Below are positions 17,781-24,976 of a stretch of DNA of 64,000 nucleotides, in pieces. The position numbers and the translations under genes are program-made. The notes under the pieces were generated by a model. It made no database searches and was not told where the DNA came from. It was given only the letters and a program-made list of their open reading frames with translations. Numbering within the stretch: the stretch's first letter is position 1; each line of letters opens with the position of its first letter. Origin of the DNA: JBNLBS01 sp050303415 (GTDB lineage: Bacteria; Pseudomonadota; Gammaproteobacteria; Methylococcales; Methylomonadaceae); assembly GCA_050303415.1 (NCBI GenBank), contig JBNLBS010000004.1, forward strand, positions 154,312-218,311, in the 5' to 3' direction.

Positions 17781-18790
17781 GCGGTAATACGGGAAATACC
17801 CACAGCCTCACGCAGCTCCTGGATAAACGGCACACTGATGGCTCGGGCTTTTTTCGCCCCTTCCTGCAATTGTTCTTCAATATGCTCCGGTGACTGCAAT
17901 AACGCTTCATAGCGTTCTCTTGCCGGAGCAATATGGTCGTTAATATGTTCAAACAGGACTTTTTTCATTTCCCCCCAACCGATACCTTCGGCATAACGCT
18001 GACGTATCTCGTCGACCTCTGCCGGTGTGGCAAAGGCCTGATAGATGGAAAACAGTGTACAGGTTTCAGGGTCTTTTGGCTCCCCCGGTTCCAGTGAATT
18101 GGTTTTAATTTTATTGATCAGTTTTCTGAATTTCTTTTCCGGTTCGAACAATGGAATAGTGTTGTTATAACTTTTACTCATTTTTCGGCCATCAGAGCCC
18201 AGCAATGTGGCTGAATTTTCGCCCACGACCGCTTCCGGCAAAGCAAAATGCTCGCCATAGATATGGTTAAAACGACCGGCAATATCCCTGGCCATTTCAA
18301 TATGCTGAATCTGATCTTTACCGACCGGCACTTTATTGGCATTAAACATCAGGATGTCGGCAGCCATTAAAATGGGATAACTGAACAAGCCCATATTAAT
18401 ACCTTTATCCGGATCGTTCTCACCGCCCTCTTCATTGTCTGCTACCGCGGCTTTATAAGCATGCGCCCGATTCATTAATCCCTTACCGGTTACACAAGTC
18501 AACATCCAGGTCAGTTCCAGAATTTCCGGTACATCAGACTGGCGATAAAAAACTGCATTGGAGGTATCCAAACCCAGTGCCAACCAAGTCGCGGCAATCT
18601 CCAGACTGGACTGCTTTACTCGCGCAGGTTCATGGCACTTTATCAGCGCATGATAGTCTGCCAGAAAGTAAAAAGGGGTGACATTGTCATCCTTACTGGC
18701 TTCGATCGCCGGACGAATAGCGCCGACATAATTGCCTAAATGCGGCGTCCCGGTTGTGGTAATACCTGTTAATACAGTTGCTTTGCTCAT
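17777..18790 (-). CDS. trpS: Tryptophan--tRNA ligase
   Basis: A class I aminoacyl-tRNA synthetase that charges tRNA-Trp. The 337-residue protein has the HIGH-equivalent TGTPHLGNYVGAIRP at the N-terminus and the KMSKS loop GRKMSKSYNN near residue 200. It also has GKDQIQHIEMARDIAGRFN, which contacts ATP and tryptophan. Length and motifs are normal. It overlaps the downstream membrane protein gene by four bases. Confidence 0.97.
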   Translation of the reverse strand: MSKATVLTGITTTGTPHLGNYVGAIRPAIEASKDDNVTPFYFLADYHALIKCHEPARVKQSSLEIAATWLALGLDTSNAVFYRQSDVPEILELTWMLTCVTGKGLMNRAHAYKAAVADNEEGGENDPDKGINMGLFSYPILMAADILMFNANKVPVGKDQIQHIEMARDIAGRFNHIYGEHFALPEAVVGENSATLLGSDGRKMSKSYNNTIPLFEPEKKFRKLINKIKTNSLEPGEPKDPETCTLFSIYQAFATPAEVDEIRQRYAEGIGWGEMKKVLFEHINDHIAPARERYEALLQSPEHIEEQLQEGAKKARAISVPFIQELREAVGISRITA

Positions 18791-19054
18791 TAATCTACTC
18801 AGTAAAACTTAAGTTTAAGGTTAAATATTCTATAGTTTCGCATTTATTGCTCACGAATAGAATACTCTGCAGCTACCTGACTTGAAATTCTTCAGTATCA
18901 AAAAACCAAGTCTATTTAACTCACTTTATAAAATGTGTATTTATTCACAGCTCAATAATTCAACATTCATCTTTGCGTTTTTTATAGTAAACTCTGTTAG
19001 CGTAAGACATTCAAACAAGCAACTGTTATTCATGCTAACGCTAAAGGAGAGACT

Positions 19055-19357
19055 ATGCTGGAATATGACGAAAAACGAAATTATATTCGAATGGAAGTTG
19101 ATTGTGACATTTTATATAAATTGATGGACTCAAATGAAGAGTTCAAAGGTGTATGCACCACCATAAGTGGTTCTGGCGTTTCTTTTATCACCGATCAAAA
19201 TTTTGAACCCGGCATTGCCATGGAAATCAAAATCTTACCTAAAAGTGCAACAACCCCACCAATGAATGCCTTTATTGAAGTAGTAAGAAGCATGCAACAA
19301 GATGCCAACAAATATGAAATTGCCGCCACCATAAAAAGCATTAAAGGCGGCGAATAG
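19055..19357 (+). CDS. PilZ domain protein (probable c-di-GMP receptor)
   Basis: The 100-residue protein is a stand-alone PilZ domain. The RxxxR motif is visible as KRNYIRM near residue 8. The second motif reads TISGSGVSF, where the consensus is (D/N)xSxxG, so the first position is Thr and binding affinity could be altered. The RBS AAGGAGAG sits six bases before ATG. It is likely a small cytosolic c-di-GMP adaptor; its target cannot be inferred from its neighbours. Confidence 0.8.
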   Translation: MLEYDEKRNYIRMEVDCDILYKLMDSNEEFKGVCTTISGSGVSFITDQNFEPGIAMEIKILPKSATTPPMNAFIEVVRSMQQDANKYEIAATIKSIKGGE

Positions 19358-19475
19358 ACGCCTTAATCATAGTTTGCGTATTACCCAATGTTAAACACTG
19401 TCATGAGATAAATTTTTCATAGCCGGTACTGTTATCAAGTATACTTACGGCCTTTAAGTATTTTTATTTCTCACC

Positions 19476-19880
19476 ATGTATACCATCACCAAAGAAGTTT
19501 ATTTTTGTTACGGACACCGACTGATGAATCACCCGGGAAAATGCCGTAACCTGCATGGACATAGCGTTAAAGCCTCTATTTCTATTTCTAGCGAACAGTT
19601 GAATGATCAGGGCATGGTCTGTGATTTCGCTGACATTAAAGACTGCGTTAAAGACTATATAGACAACCAACTGGATCACAATTTCCTGCTGTATAAAGAC
19701 GACCCCATCGTGCCCCTGTTGAAACAAGCCAATGAACGCTTTATGGTGATTGATGAACATCCGACAGCGGAAGTGTTAAGTAAAATGATTTTTCAACACC
19801 TGAAGCAAAAAGGCTTTAATGTTGAACAGGTTGTTTTATGGGAAACTGACAGCGCCAACGCCTGTTATCACGAAAAATAA
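19476..19880 (+). CDS. 6-pyruvoyltetrahydropterin synthase / QueD family protein
   Basis: The 134-residue protein has the zinc ligands His14 (YGHRL), His27 and His29, and the catalytic CRNLHGH motif with Cys23. MVCDFADIK and LDHNFL are also typical of the family. QueD makes 6-carboxytetrahydropterin for queuosine. Related PTPS proteins act in other pterin pathways. In an organism using tetrahydromethanopterin a pterin role is possible, but no queuosine or H4MPT biosynthetic gene is adjacent. The next gene starts six bases downstream. Confidence 0.83.
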   Translation: MYTITKEVYFCYGHRLMNHPGKCRNLHGHSVKASISISSEQLNDQGMVCDFADIKDCVKDYIDNQLDHNFLLYKDDPIVPLLKQANERFMVIDEHPTAEVLSKMIFQHLKQKGFNVEQVVLWETDSANACYHEK

Positions 19881-19886
19881 CAGATT

Positions 19887-20342
19887 ATGGGCGAAGTCAA
19901 CCCGATCAATAAATCGCTCTGCCTTGAACATGTTTGTGAAGCGAATTATCAAAACCTGTTCCGGTTAATTCCTGAACTATTGGAGTTTAACGATTACGCT
20001 ATCGGTTACGCAAAAAACAAGCCTACGCTGCATCTGGAAATAATAGATCGCAGCCCTCATACGTTAACCATAAAACTCAGTCACTGCTTCAACCAAAATC
20101 TGGATGAATTCCTGGAACCGGCTGTTAAAATCAGGATTTACCTGGATGCCGCCCTGGCCGAAGTAATCAGTGACCATGTCCGCACCGATGTATCCAGAGT
20201 CTATAAAGACCCCGGGCAAAGCGTAGAAATCATGAATTACAAATGGCGCCTGAATTATTTTTTGCAAAAATGGTTGAACCACTGCCTGAATAAGAATTAT
20301 TTATTCACCAGGCAACATCAATCCGGCAAGATACTCGCATAA
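19887..20342 (+). CDS. DUF1249 family protein (YqiB-like)
   Basis: The 151-residue protein matches the DUF1249/YqiB pattern: CEANYQNLFRLIPEL near the N-terminus, KIRIYLDAALAEVISDH in the middle, and a C-terminal RLNYFLQKWLNHCL. It is a conserved proteobacterial cytosolic protein of unknown function. In E. coli its relative lies near nudF and cpdA; here it directly follows the QueD-like gene and is probably co-transcribed. Confidence 0.75.
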   Translation: MGEVNPINKSLCLEHVCEANYQNLFRLIPELLEFNDYAIGYAKNKPTLHLEIIDRSPHTLTIKLSHCFNQNLDEFLEPAVKIRIYLDAALAEVISDHVRTDVSRVYKDPGQSVEIMNYKWRLNYFLQKWLNHCLNKNYLFTRQHQSGKILA

Positions 20343-20424
20343 TACCAGCGTTTAGAGTCAAAGTTGGGTGATAGCGATTCAAGGCCGAGGGGACCCTTTT
20401 ATCGCACCACCCGATTTTATAGAT

Positions 20425-21387
20425 CTATCGAATTAAAATATTACCATTTCTGCCCAGTGCGGGATCGGCATCCGGCATATTCATCAATACGGTAATGGCA
20501 CCTCTTAATGCTGCCCCCATGGTATGGTCAACAATAGCATTATTGGTTGGATGATCGGCCGGTGAAACCAGATCAAAGGTATCTGCTGTCGCAACAGCCA
20601 CATTATAAGTTTGTACACCGTGCAATACATTTTTAGGGTTTCCGTTGATATACACCTTATCCCAGATACCGGCTATCGGATGAAATGCAACCGGATTATT
20701 GATATTGGCATTTACGAAGAAAATACGCACGCGTTCACCCGGTTTGGATTGCAAGGTTAACGACGCATTTTCATCATGTACCGGGTCGTAATGAAAGATT
20801 TTTCCATTAATGAGTGACCCTGCCCAACCACGGTTTTCAATCATCGCAGTTTTATCCTTAGCATTGGGAAAGTATTGCGACTGAATCAAGACATACTCAC
20901 GATCCGGCTTGGGGTAGTTTTTACTGTAACCTTCCTTGGGATCAACAATAATAATACCAAACATACCGCGTGCAATATGTTGCGCCATGGTTGCAGCGCC
21001 ACAATGATACATAAAAGTGCCGGGATGTTTTGCCACAAATTTAAAATGCTTGGTTTCCCCTGGCTTAACCTCACTAAACTCGGTTAACACATCGACCACG
21101 GCAGCATGAAAATCCATCGAGTGACTTTCCTTATTGGTTTCCGGGTTAATCAAGGTAAAATCAACCGTATCGCCTTCCGTTACCCGTACAACAGGACCCG
21201 GAATCTTGCCATCATAAGTCCAGGCCGGATACTCTGTACCTTTATTATCGATCACAACGGTATTCTCTTTTGCTGTCATGGTGACTTTTACCGTCTTGGC
21301 CGCAACAGGCTGAGCAATAGATAATGCCAACAAACTGGCCATCAACAGTTCAGCGTTAACCGGTTTGGATAAAAACTTAATCTTCAT
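20425..21387 (-). CDS. nirK: Copper-containing nitrite reductase-like protein (NirK family)
   Basis: The 320-residue exported protein (signal peptide ending near AQPVAA) has two cupredoxin domains. Type 1 copper ligands are His89, Cys129, His137 and Met142 in SHSMDFHA and MYHCGAATMAQHIARGM. Type 2 ligands are His94, His128 and, in domain 2, His288 (IVDHTMG). The catalytic Asp92 and His236 (AFHPIAG) are also present. All residues needed for nitrite reduction to NO are therefore kept. It is the last gene of a four-gene operon with a multicopper oxidase and two cytochromes, as in the ncgABC-nirK operon of Nitrosomonas. Confidence 0.85.
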   Translation of the reverse strand: MKIKFLSKPVNAELLMASLLALSIAQPVAAKTVKVTMTAKENTVVIDNKGTEYPAWTYDGKIPGPVVRVTEGDTVDFTLINPETNKESHSMDFHAAVVDVLTEFSEVKPGETKHFKFVAKHPGTFMYHCGAATMAQHIARGMFGIIIVDPKEGYSKNYPKPDREYVLIQSQYFPNAKDKTAMIENRGWAGSLINGKIFHYDPVHDENASLTLQSKPGERVRIFFVNANINNPVAFHPIAGIWDKVYINGNPKNVLHGVQTYNVAVATADTFDLVSPADHPTNNAIVDHTMGAALRGAITVLMNMPDADPALGRNGNILIR

Positions 21388-21429
21388 ATAAATCCCCTAA
21401 TACTCTTAAATAACAATAAATCAGCCCGG

Positions 21430-21777
21430 TTAACACTTGCACAGGTCATGCAAATATTTGACCAAACCCTGTATTTCTTCATCCGATAAAGTGGCACTCC
21501 AGGGCGGCATTAATACGGACTTATTAATCGCCTGCCCTCCCTCCTTAATCACCTTAAACAGCTCCTGGTCGGTTCTGGCCGACATCTCTTTTGCATCCGT
21601 GTGATCTCTTGGTTGTGTGGACATATCGGCAACGTTAATTCCTTTTCCATTGCCCTCCATGCCATGACATTGCACACAATAAGTCTCGTAATTACCTTCC
21701 GCTGTTTCAGCACCGGCATTAACAGCGCTTAACAACAAAAATGAACCTGCTATTAAAGTAAATGTTGTAACTTTCAT
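21430..21777 (-). CDS. Monohaem c-type cytochrome (NcgC-like)
   Basis: The 115-residue protein has a signal peptide (cleavage near NAGA) and one haem site CVQCH (Cys34, Cys37, His38). MPPWSATLSDEE probably supplies the axial methionine. It ends in an unusual CKC tail. Its start overlaps the stop of the dihaem cytochrome gene (TAATG junction), so the two are coupled. By position it corresponds to NcgC of the Nitrosomonas nirK operon, a probable electron or NO-related partner of NirK. Confidence 0.8.
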   Translation of the reverse strand: MKVTTFTLIAGSFLLLSAVNAGAETAEGNYETYCVQCHGMEGNGKGINVADMSTQPRDHTDAKEMSARTDQELFKVIKEGGQAINKSVLMPPWSATLSDEEIQGLVKYLHDLCKC

Positions 21778-22490
21778 TAGAGTTTCTCCTGACTTAACCC
21801 GCGCAGATAATGCACCAGCTTCTGCAGATCTTTTTCTTTTAAGTGCTTGTTAGGCATAAAGGTTTTGGAATTCCATGCCTGAGGGTTGCGCATAAAACTG
21901 AGCAAATAATCCGCCTGCAAACGTTTTGCCGCTGTATAGACCTCCGGACCGGACAAACCACCATACCCAGGTTCAATCTGATGACAGGCAAGGCAACCTT
22001 TAAACTTGTCAAACATCATCTCGCCCATCGTCATCGAAATCTTTCCCGGCTTGTATTCTCCAGGCTTGACCAACGCCTGCAGATATTTAAATGTCATCAG
22101 CTCATCAGCGACCAGTTCGGCTTGTTGTTTGGTTAATTTGATATGCCTGACCAAACCGGCAGAATCAATTTCATCCGACTTTTTACCCGGTTTAATATGA
22201 TTACCGTAAAACATCCCGGCCGGTCTTATCCGTACCGGGTTTTGTAGCCATTCATTCAGCCATTCCCGGTTATATTTAAGTCCTGCAGACGATAGATCCG
22301 GCCCCTTTTTTTGCCATAATTGTTCTAATGAAACGGTTGTTTGCTCTGTTATGGCATGACAGGAAACACATTGACTGTTTAGAATTTCCAGGGCTTCATT
22401 TGCTGCCCTGGCCGGTGACAACCACACAAACAGGCCTAGCATGCAGCAGGATAAATAAATACTTTTATTATTAATTTGACTGCTCATCAC
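21777..22490 (-). CDS. Dihaem c-type cytochrome (NcgB-like)
   Basis: The 237-residue protein has an N-terminal signal segment ending near PARAA and two haem sites: CVSCH (Cys41, Cys44, His45) and CLACH (Cys166, Cys169, His170). The second domain ends with FMPNKHLKEKDLQKLVHYL, a typical cytochrome c C-terminus. It is periplasmic and probably transfers electrons between the multicopper oxidase/NirK-like enzymes and the respiratory chain. It is immediately adjacent to the oxidase gene (next base). Confidence 0.82.
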   Translation of the reverse strand: MMSSQINNKSIYLSCCMLGLFVWLSPARAANEALEILNSQCVSCHAITEQTTVSLEQLWQKKGPDLSSAGLKYNREWLNEWLQNPVRIRPAGMFYGNHIKPGKKSDEIDSAGLVRHIKLTKQQAELVADELMTFKYLQALVKPGEYKPGKISMTMGEMMFDKFKGCLACHQIEPGYGGLSGPEVYTAAKRLQADYLLSFMRNPQAWNSKTFMPNKHLKEKDLQKLVHYLRGLSQEKL

Positions 22491-23573
22491 TTACTTCTCC
22501 GTCCGTCCGCGGCGTTTGCGTTCAAGCGGTTTACCGACAAAGGCTTTGTGACTGTGCATGCCATAACCGGCTTTTAACGATTCACTAAAGAAGAAATTTG
22601 AGTCGTATTTAATGTCTTTCCAGGCGTACCAGTCATCCGCAGGTATCCCTTCATACTCGATAACCGTTATGGCGCCACCGGGAAATTTTCCTGCATTGGT
22701 CACATGCGTATCGACATGATCGTGGGCAATAAATCGTCCCGGATTATTCATTTTTACTATGGCGTCATAACGTTCCCCGGGGCCAACAAGCAAGGTATCT
22801 ATTTCATACGGTTGCGCTAAAGGCAGACCATCCTTATGCGTCACTAACATATCGTGTCCGTGCGGATGAAAGGCATGAATACTGCCGCCGGCGCCATAAA
22901 GACGAAAACGCACCACATCACCTTTTTTAACCCTGAGCGGTTGCGTCAACGGAAACGATCGACCATTAATAGAAAAATAATCCACCAGATCTGCTGGTGT
23001 CCCCCCTTCGCCAAACTTATCGGCATTGGCAGACTCCCAGGTACTGAACATCACTACCGCCTCTTTAGTCACGGTTTTTTCCAGTTCAGTCGGCTTCAAA
23101 GGGTCAACCACAATCGCGCCCCACATACCTCTAATACCGACATGCTCATTGACATTGGAGTGACAGTGATACCAAAGACTTCCGGTCTTCTCCGCTTTCC
23201 ATTTATAGGTAAAGCTTTCACCCGCCTCAATCGCCGTCTGGGTAATACCCGGTACGCCATCATTACGCCAGTTATTGGTTTGATACAGCCCATGCCAGTG
23301 AATGGTGTGCGGTGTGGACGTATTATTAGTCAGCAAAACCTCTACATCATCACCTTCTTGCACATGAATTAAAGGCCCCGGCACCTGTCCATTAAAAGCA
23401 AAGACCTTATAGTCCAGTTTTGGCGCCACCTTAATGGTGACCTCATCAATGCTCATCTCAAATTTATGCTGAGCAGCCTGGACGCTATTAAGCCAAAAAC
23501 ATAGCGCACAAAAACCAAGCACCTGCCTGATTGTTACAGTCCTGTCTTTTGTTATTGTGTTGCCAAATCTCAT
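22491..23573 (-). CDS. Two-domain multicopper oxidase (type C, NcgA-like)
   Basis: The 360-residue exported protein has two cupredoxin domains with four copper-binding blocks: HTIHWHG (His89-His94), WYHCHSNVNEHVGIRGM (His136, Cys137, His138, His144, Met150), HAFHPHGHD (His233-His240) and HDHVDTH (His284-His290). The type 1 Cys is only in domain 1, which defines the type C two-domain oxidases, the group of the Nitrosomonas blue copper oxidase encoded with nirK. It heads the operon behind a strong sigma-70 promoter. A role in copper/NO tolerance or electron disposal is inferred. Confidence 0.83.
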   Translation of the reverse strand: MRFGNTITKDRTVTIRQVLGFCALCFWLNSVQAAQHKFEMSIDEVTIKVAPKLDYKVFAFNGQVPGPLIHVQEGDDVEVLLTNNTSTPHTIHWHGLYQTNNWRNDGVPGITQTAIEAGESFTYKWKAEKTGSLWYHCHSNVNEHVGIRGMWGAIVVDPLKPTELEKTVTKEAVVMFSTWESANADKFGEGGTPADLVDYFSINGRSFPLTQPLRVKKGDVVRFRLYGAGGSIHAFHPHGHDMLVTHKDGLPLAQPYEIDTLLVGPGERYDAIVKMNNPGRFIAHDHVDTHVTNAGKFPGGAITVIEYEGIPADDWYAWKDIKYDSNFFFSESLKAGYGMHSHKAFVGKPLERKRRGRTEK

Positions 23574-23629
23574 CTCACATCTCCGGTCTAATGAATCAGA
23601 ATTTTTAAATTTGAATACGACTCGTGAAC

Positions 23630-23653
23630 AAGATTAGCCACCTTATGTATCTT
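23630..23653 (-). promoter_or_regulatory. Candidate NsrR/Rrf2-type operator over the nirK-operon promoter
   Basis: Read on the minus strand, AAGATACATAA begins and TGGCTAATCTT ends a 24-base element with AAGAT/ATCTT arms. The first half matches the NsrR half-site AAGATGYATTT at about 8 of 11 positions; the second half matches only in the outer five bases. It covers the entire spacer and -10 of the promoter, where a repressor would act. The ncgABC-nirK operon of Nitrosomonas is NsrR-controlled, which makes the assignment reasonable. Confidence 0.4.
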
Positions 23654-23659
23654 TGTCAA
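23631..23659 (-). promoter_or_regulatory. Strong sigma-70 promoter of the oxidase/cytochrome/nirK operon
   Basis: On the minus strand a consensus -35 TTGACA is followed after exactly 17 bases by the -10 TAATCT. It lies about 60 bases upstream of the multicopper oxidase start, with no other gene between. Confidence 0.75.
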
Positions 23660-24123
23660 CTTTTATATGTTAAAAGTTTTATATAATATTTTTTATTGCT
23701 ATTTTTTTAATTTAAATTACCGTATAAATCAATGAGAGTTACTTAGATGGTTTATAAGCCATCAAAACTACTTATAAATTAATTGGTTAAGGGATAAGCA
23801 ACAAAAAAAATTTGCTCTTTAATGGCGCAAAATGAGCGTTAAAGAGCAAATTACTTTATAAACAAATTGAAACCACCACTTATCCTGACTTGTTTGAGGA
23901 GTTGATTAGAATTTGCGAATTAAAATTCGATAATTAACGTTTTATTAAGCTAGGTTTGATTACCAGGCTGGCAGAGCGGAGAGTGTTAGAAAAACCCCTT
24001 TCCGGCTTTCGCCCAAAAATTATTTGGGCCAGTTAATTTCTGTGTTTAAAAGAGAAGGCGGTCGGGCAAAAGACGAATGCCATGAAGTTTCAAACCGGCT
24101 TCAGAACCAGACTAACGCTAAAC
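23660..24123. other. Long intergenic region with hairpins
   Basis: No ORF is supported. It contains AT-rich DNA upstream of the nirK-operon promoter, a terminator (described separately), and a second hairpin near 24006-24025 (GCCCAAA, AATTA, TTTGGGC). The roughly 270 bases between the kinase stop and the terminator could be a long 3' UTR or a small RNA; nothing specific was recognised. Confidence 0.4.
23803..23852 (-). terminator. Rho-independent terminator on the minus strand
   Basis: AATTTGCTCTTTAA and TTAAAGAGCAAATT form a perfect 14-base-pair stem with an imperfectly paired inner segment. On the minus strand it is followed by a run of eight T. It should end the transcript of the histidine kinase gene or of an RNA between them. 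Confidence 0.8.
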
Positions 24124-24861
24124 CTATTCCGCAACCTTATAAGGCAACTGAATTTTAAAGGTTGCCCCCATACCTTGCGCCGGCTCGATAAGCTGAACCG
24201 AACCACCATGTTGCCGAGTAAAATAATTCGCATTAAAAAGCCCTAACCCACTTGTGCTGAATAATCGTTTGGATTCGGCCGTTGGATATTGTTCATATTG
24301 ATGAAACACACGACCCCATATTTCCTCTGGTATGCCCGGCCCGGTATCGGAAATTATAATTTCCACTCCAACCGTAACCGGCCTGACATTCAGATCTATA
24401 CGTCCATTTTCCGGGGTAAAACGTATAGCATTGGAAATAATATTATTAAACACATGAATACGCAGCTTATCCATATCCCAAATTAACTTGGGCATCACTT
24501 CCTCTATCTGAATATTAAACGTTATTTTCTTGGTTAAACATTCATGTGAGAAAGTGCCGTAAAGCTTGTGAAATTCTATATCTATGTCGGTTATCTCAAC
24601 CGGGTTAATCATACTATCCTGAGCCTGGCTTTTGCTCAACGCCATAATTTGATTAATAGAGGCAATCATTTCCTGCCCCGCTTCCAACAGCAATCCAATC
24701 TCGCTTTGTAACTGCTGAAAAACTTCAGGGTGATTTTGTGTTAAATCATTTTTTATCAACTGACTGGCACCTAAAATCGCATTCATGGGCGATTTTAAAT
24801 CATGCGTAATCATTGCTAAGACTGAATTATCCCGTAAAAAACCTTTTAGATAATCTTCCAT
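24124..24861 (-). CDS. Soluble sensor-less histidine kinase
   Basis: The 245-residue protein is only a kinase core. The H-box is ITHDLKSPMNAILG with phospho-accepting His20, the N-box HVFNNIISNAIRFTPE, the G1-box ISDTGPGIPEEIW and the G2-box STSGLGLFNANYF. There is no transmembrane segment and no PAS or GAF domain, so it must take its signal from a partner protein. No response regulator gene is adjacent, so it is an orphan kinase. Confidence 0.82.
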   Translation of the reverse strand: MEDYLKGFLRDNSVLAMITHDLKSPMNAILGASQLIKNDLTQNHPEVFQQLQSEIGLLLEAGQEMIASINQIMALSKSQAQDSMINPVEITDIDIEFHKLYGTFSHECLTKKITFNIQIEEVMPKLIWDMDKLRIHVFNNIISNAIRFTPENGRIDLNVRPVTVGVEIIISDTGPGIPEEIWGRVFHQYEQYPTAESKRLFSTSGLGLFNANYFTRQHGGSVQLIEPAQGMGATFKIQLPYKVAE

Positions 24862-24976
24862 AAAACCTCAATACAATAGAGCAGCCAACCATTTTTTATA
24901 AAAAAAACAGTCTATTACAGAGACTATATCGGATCTTTATTTCAATTTTATGTCACCCATATAATAACACCTCACC

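Noticed and set aside
23630..23653. A perfect NsrR site
   Set aside because: Only one half-site matches well, so it is reported as a candidate operator and not as an established one.
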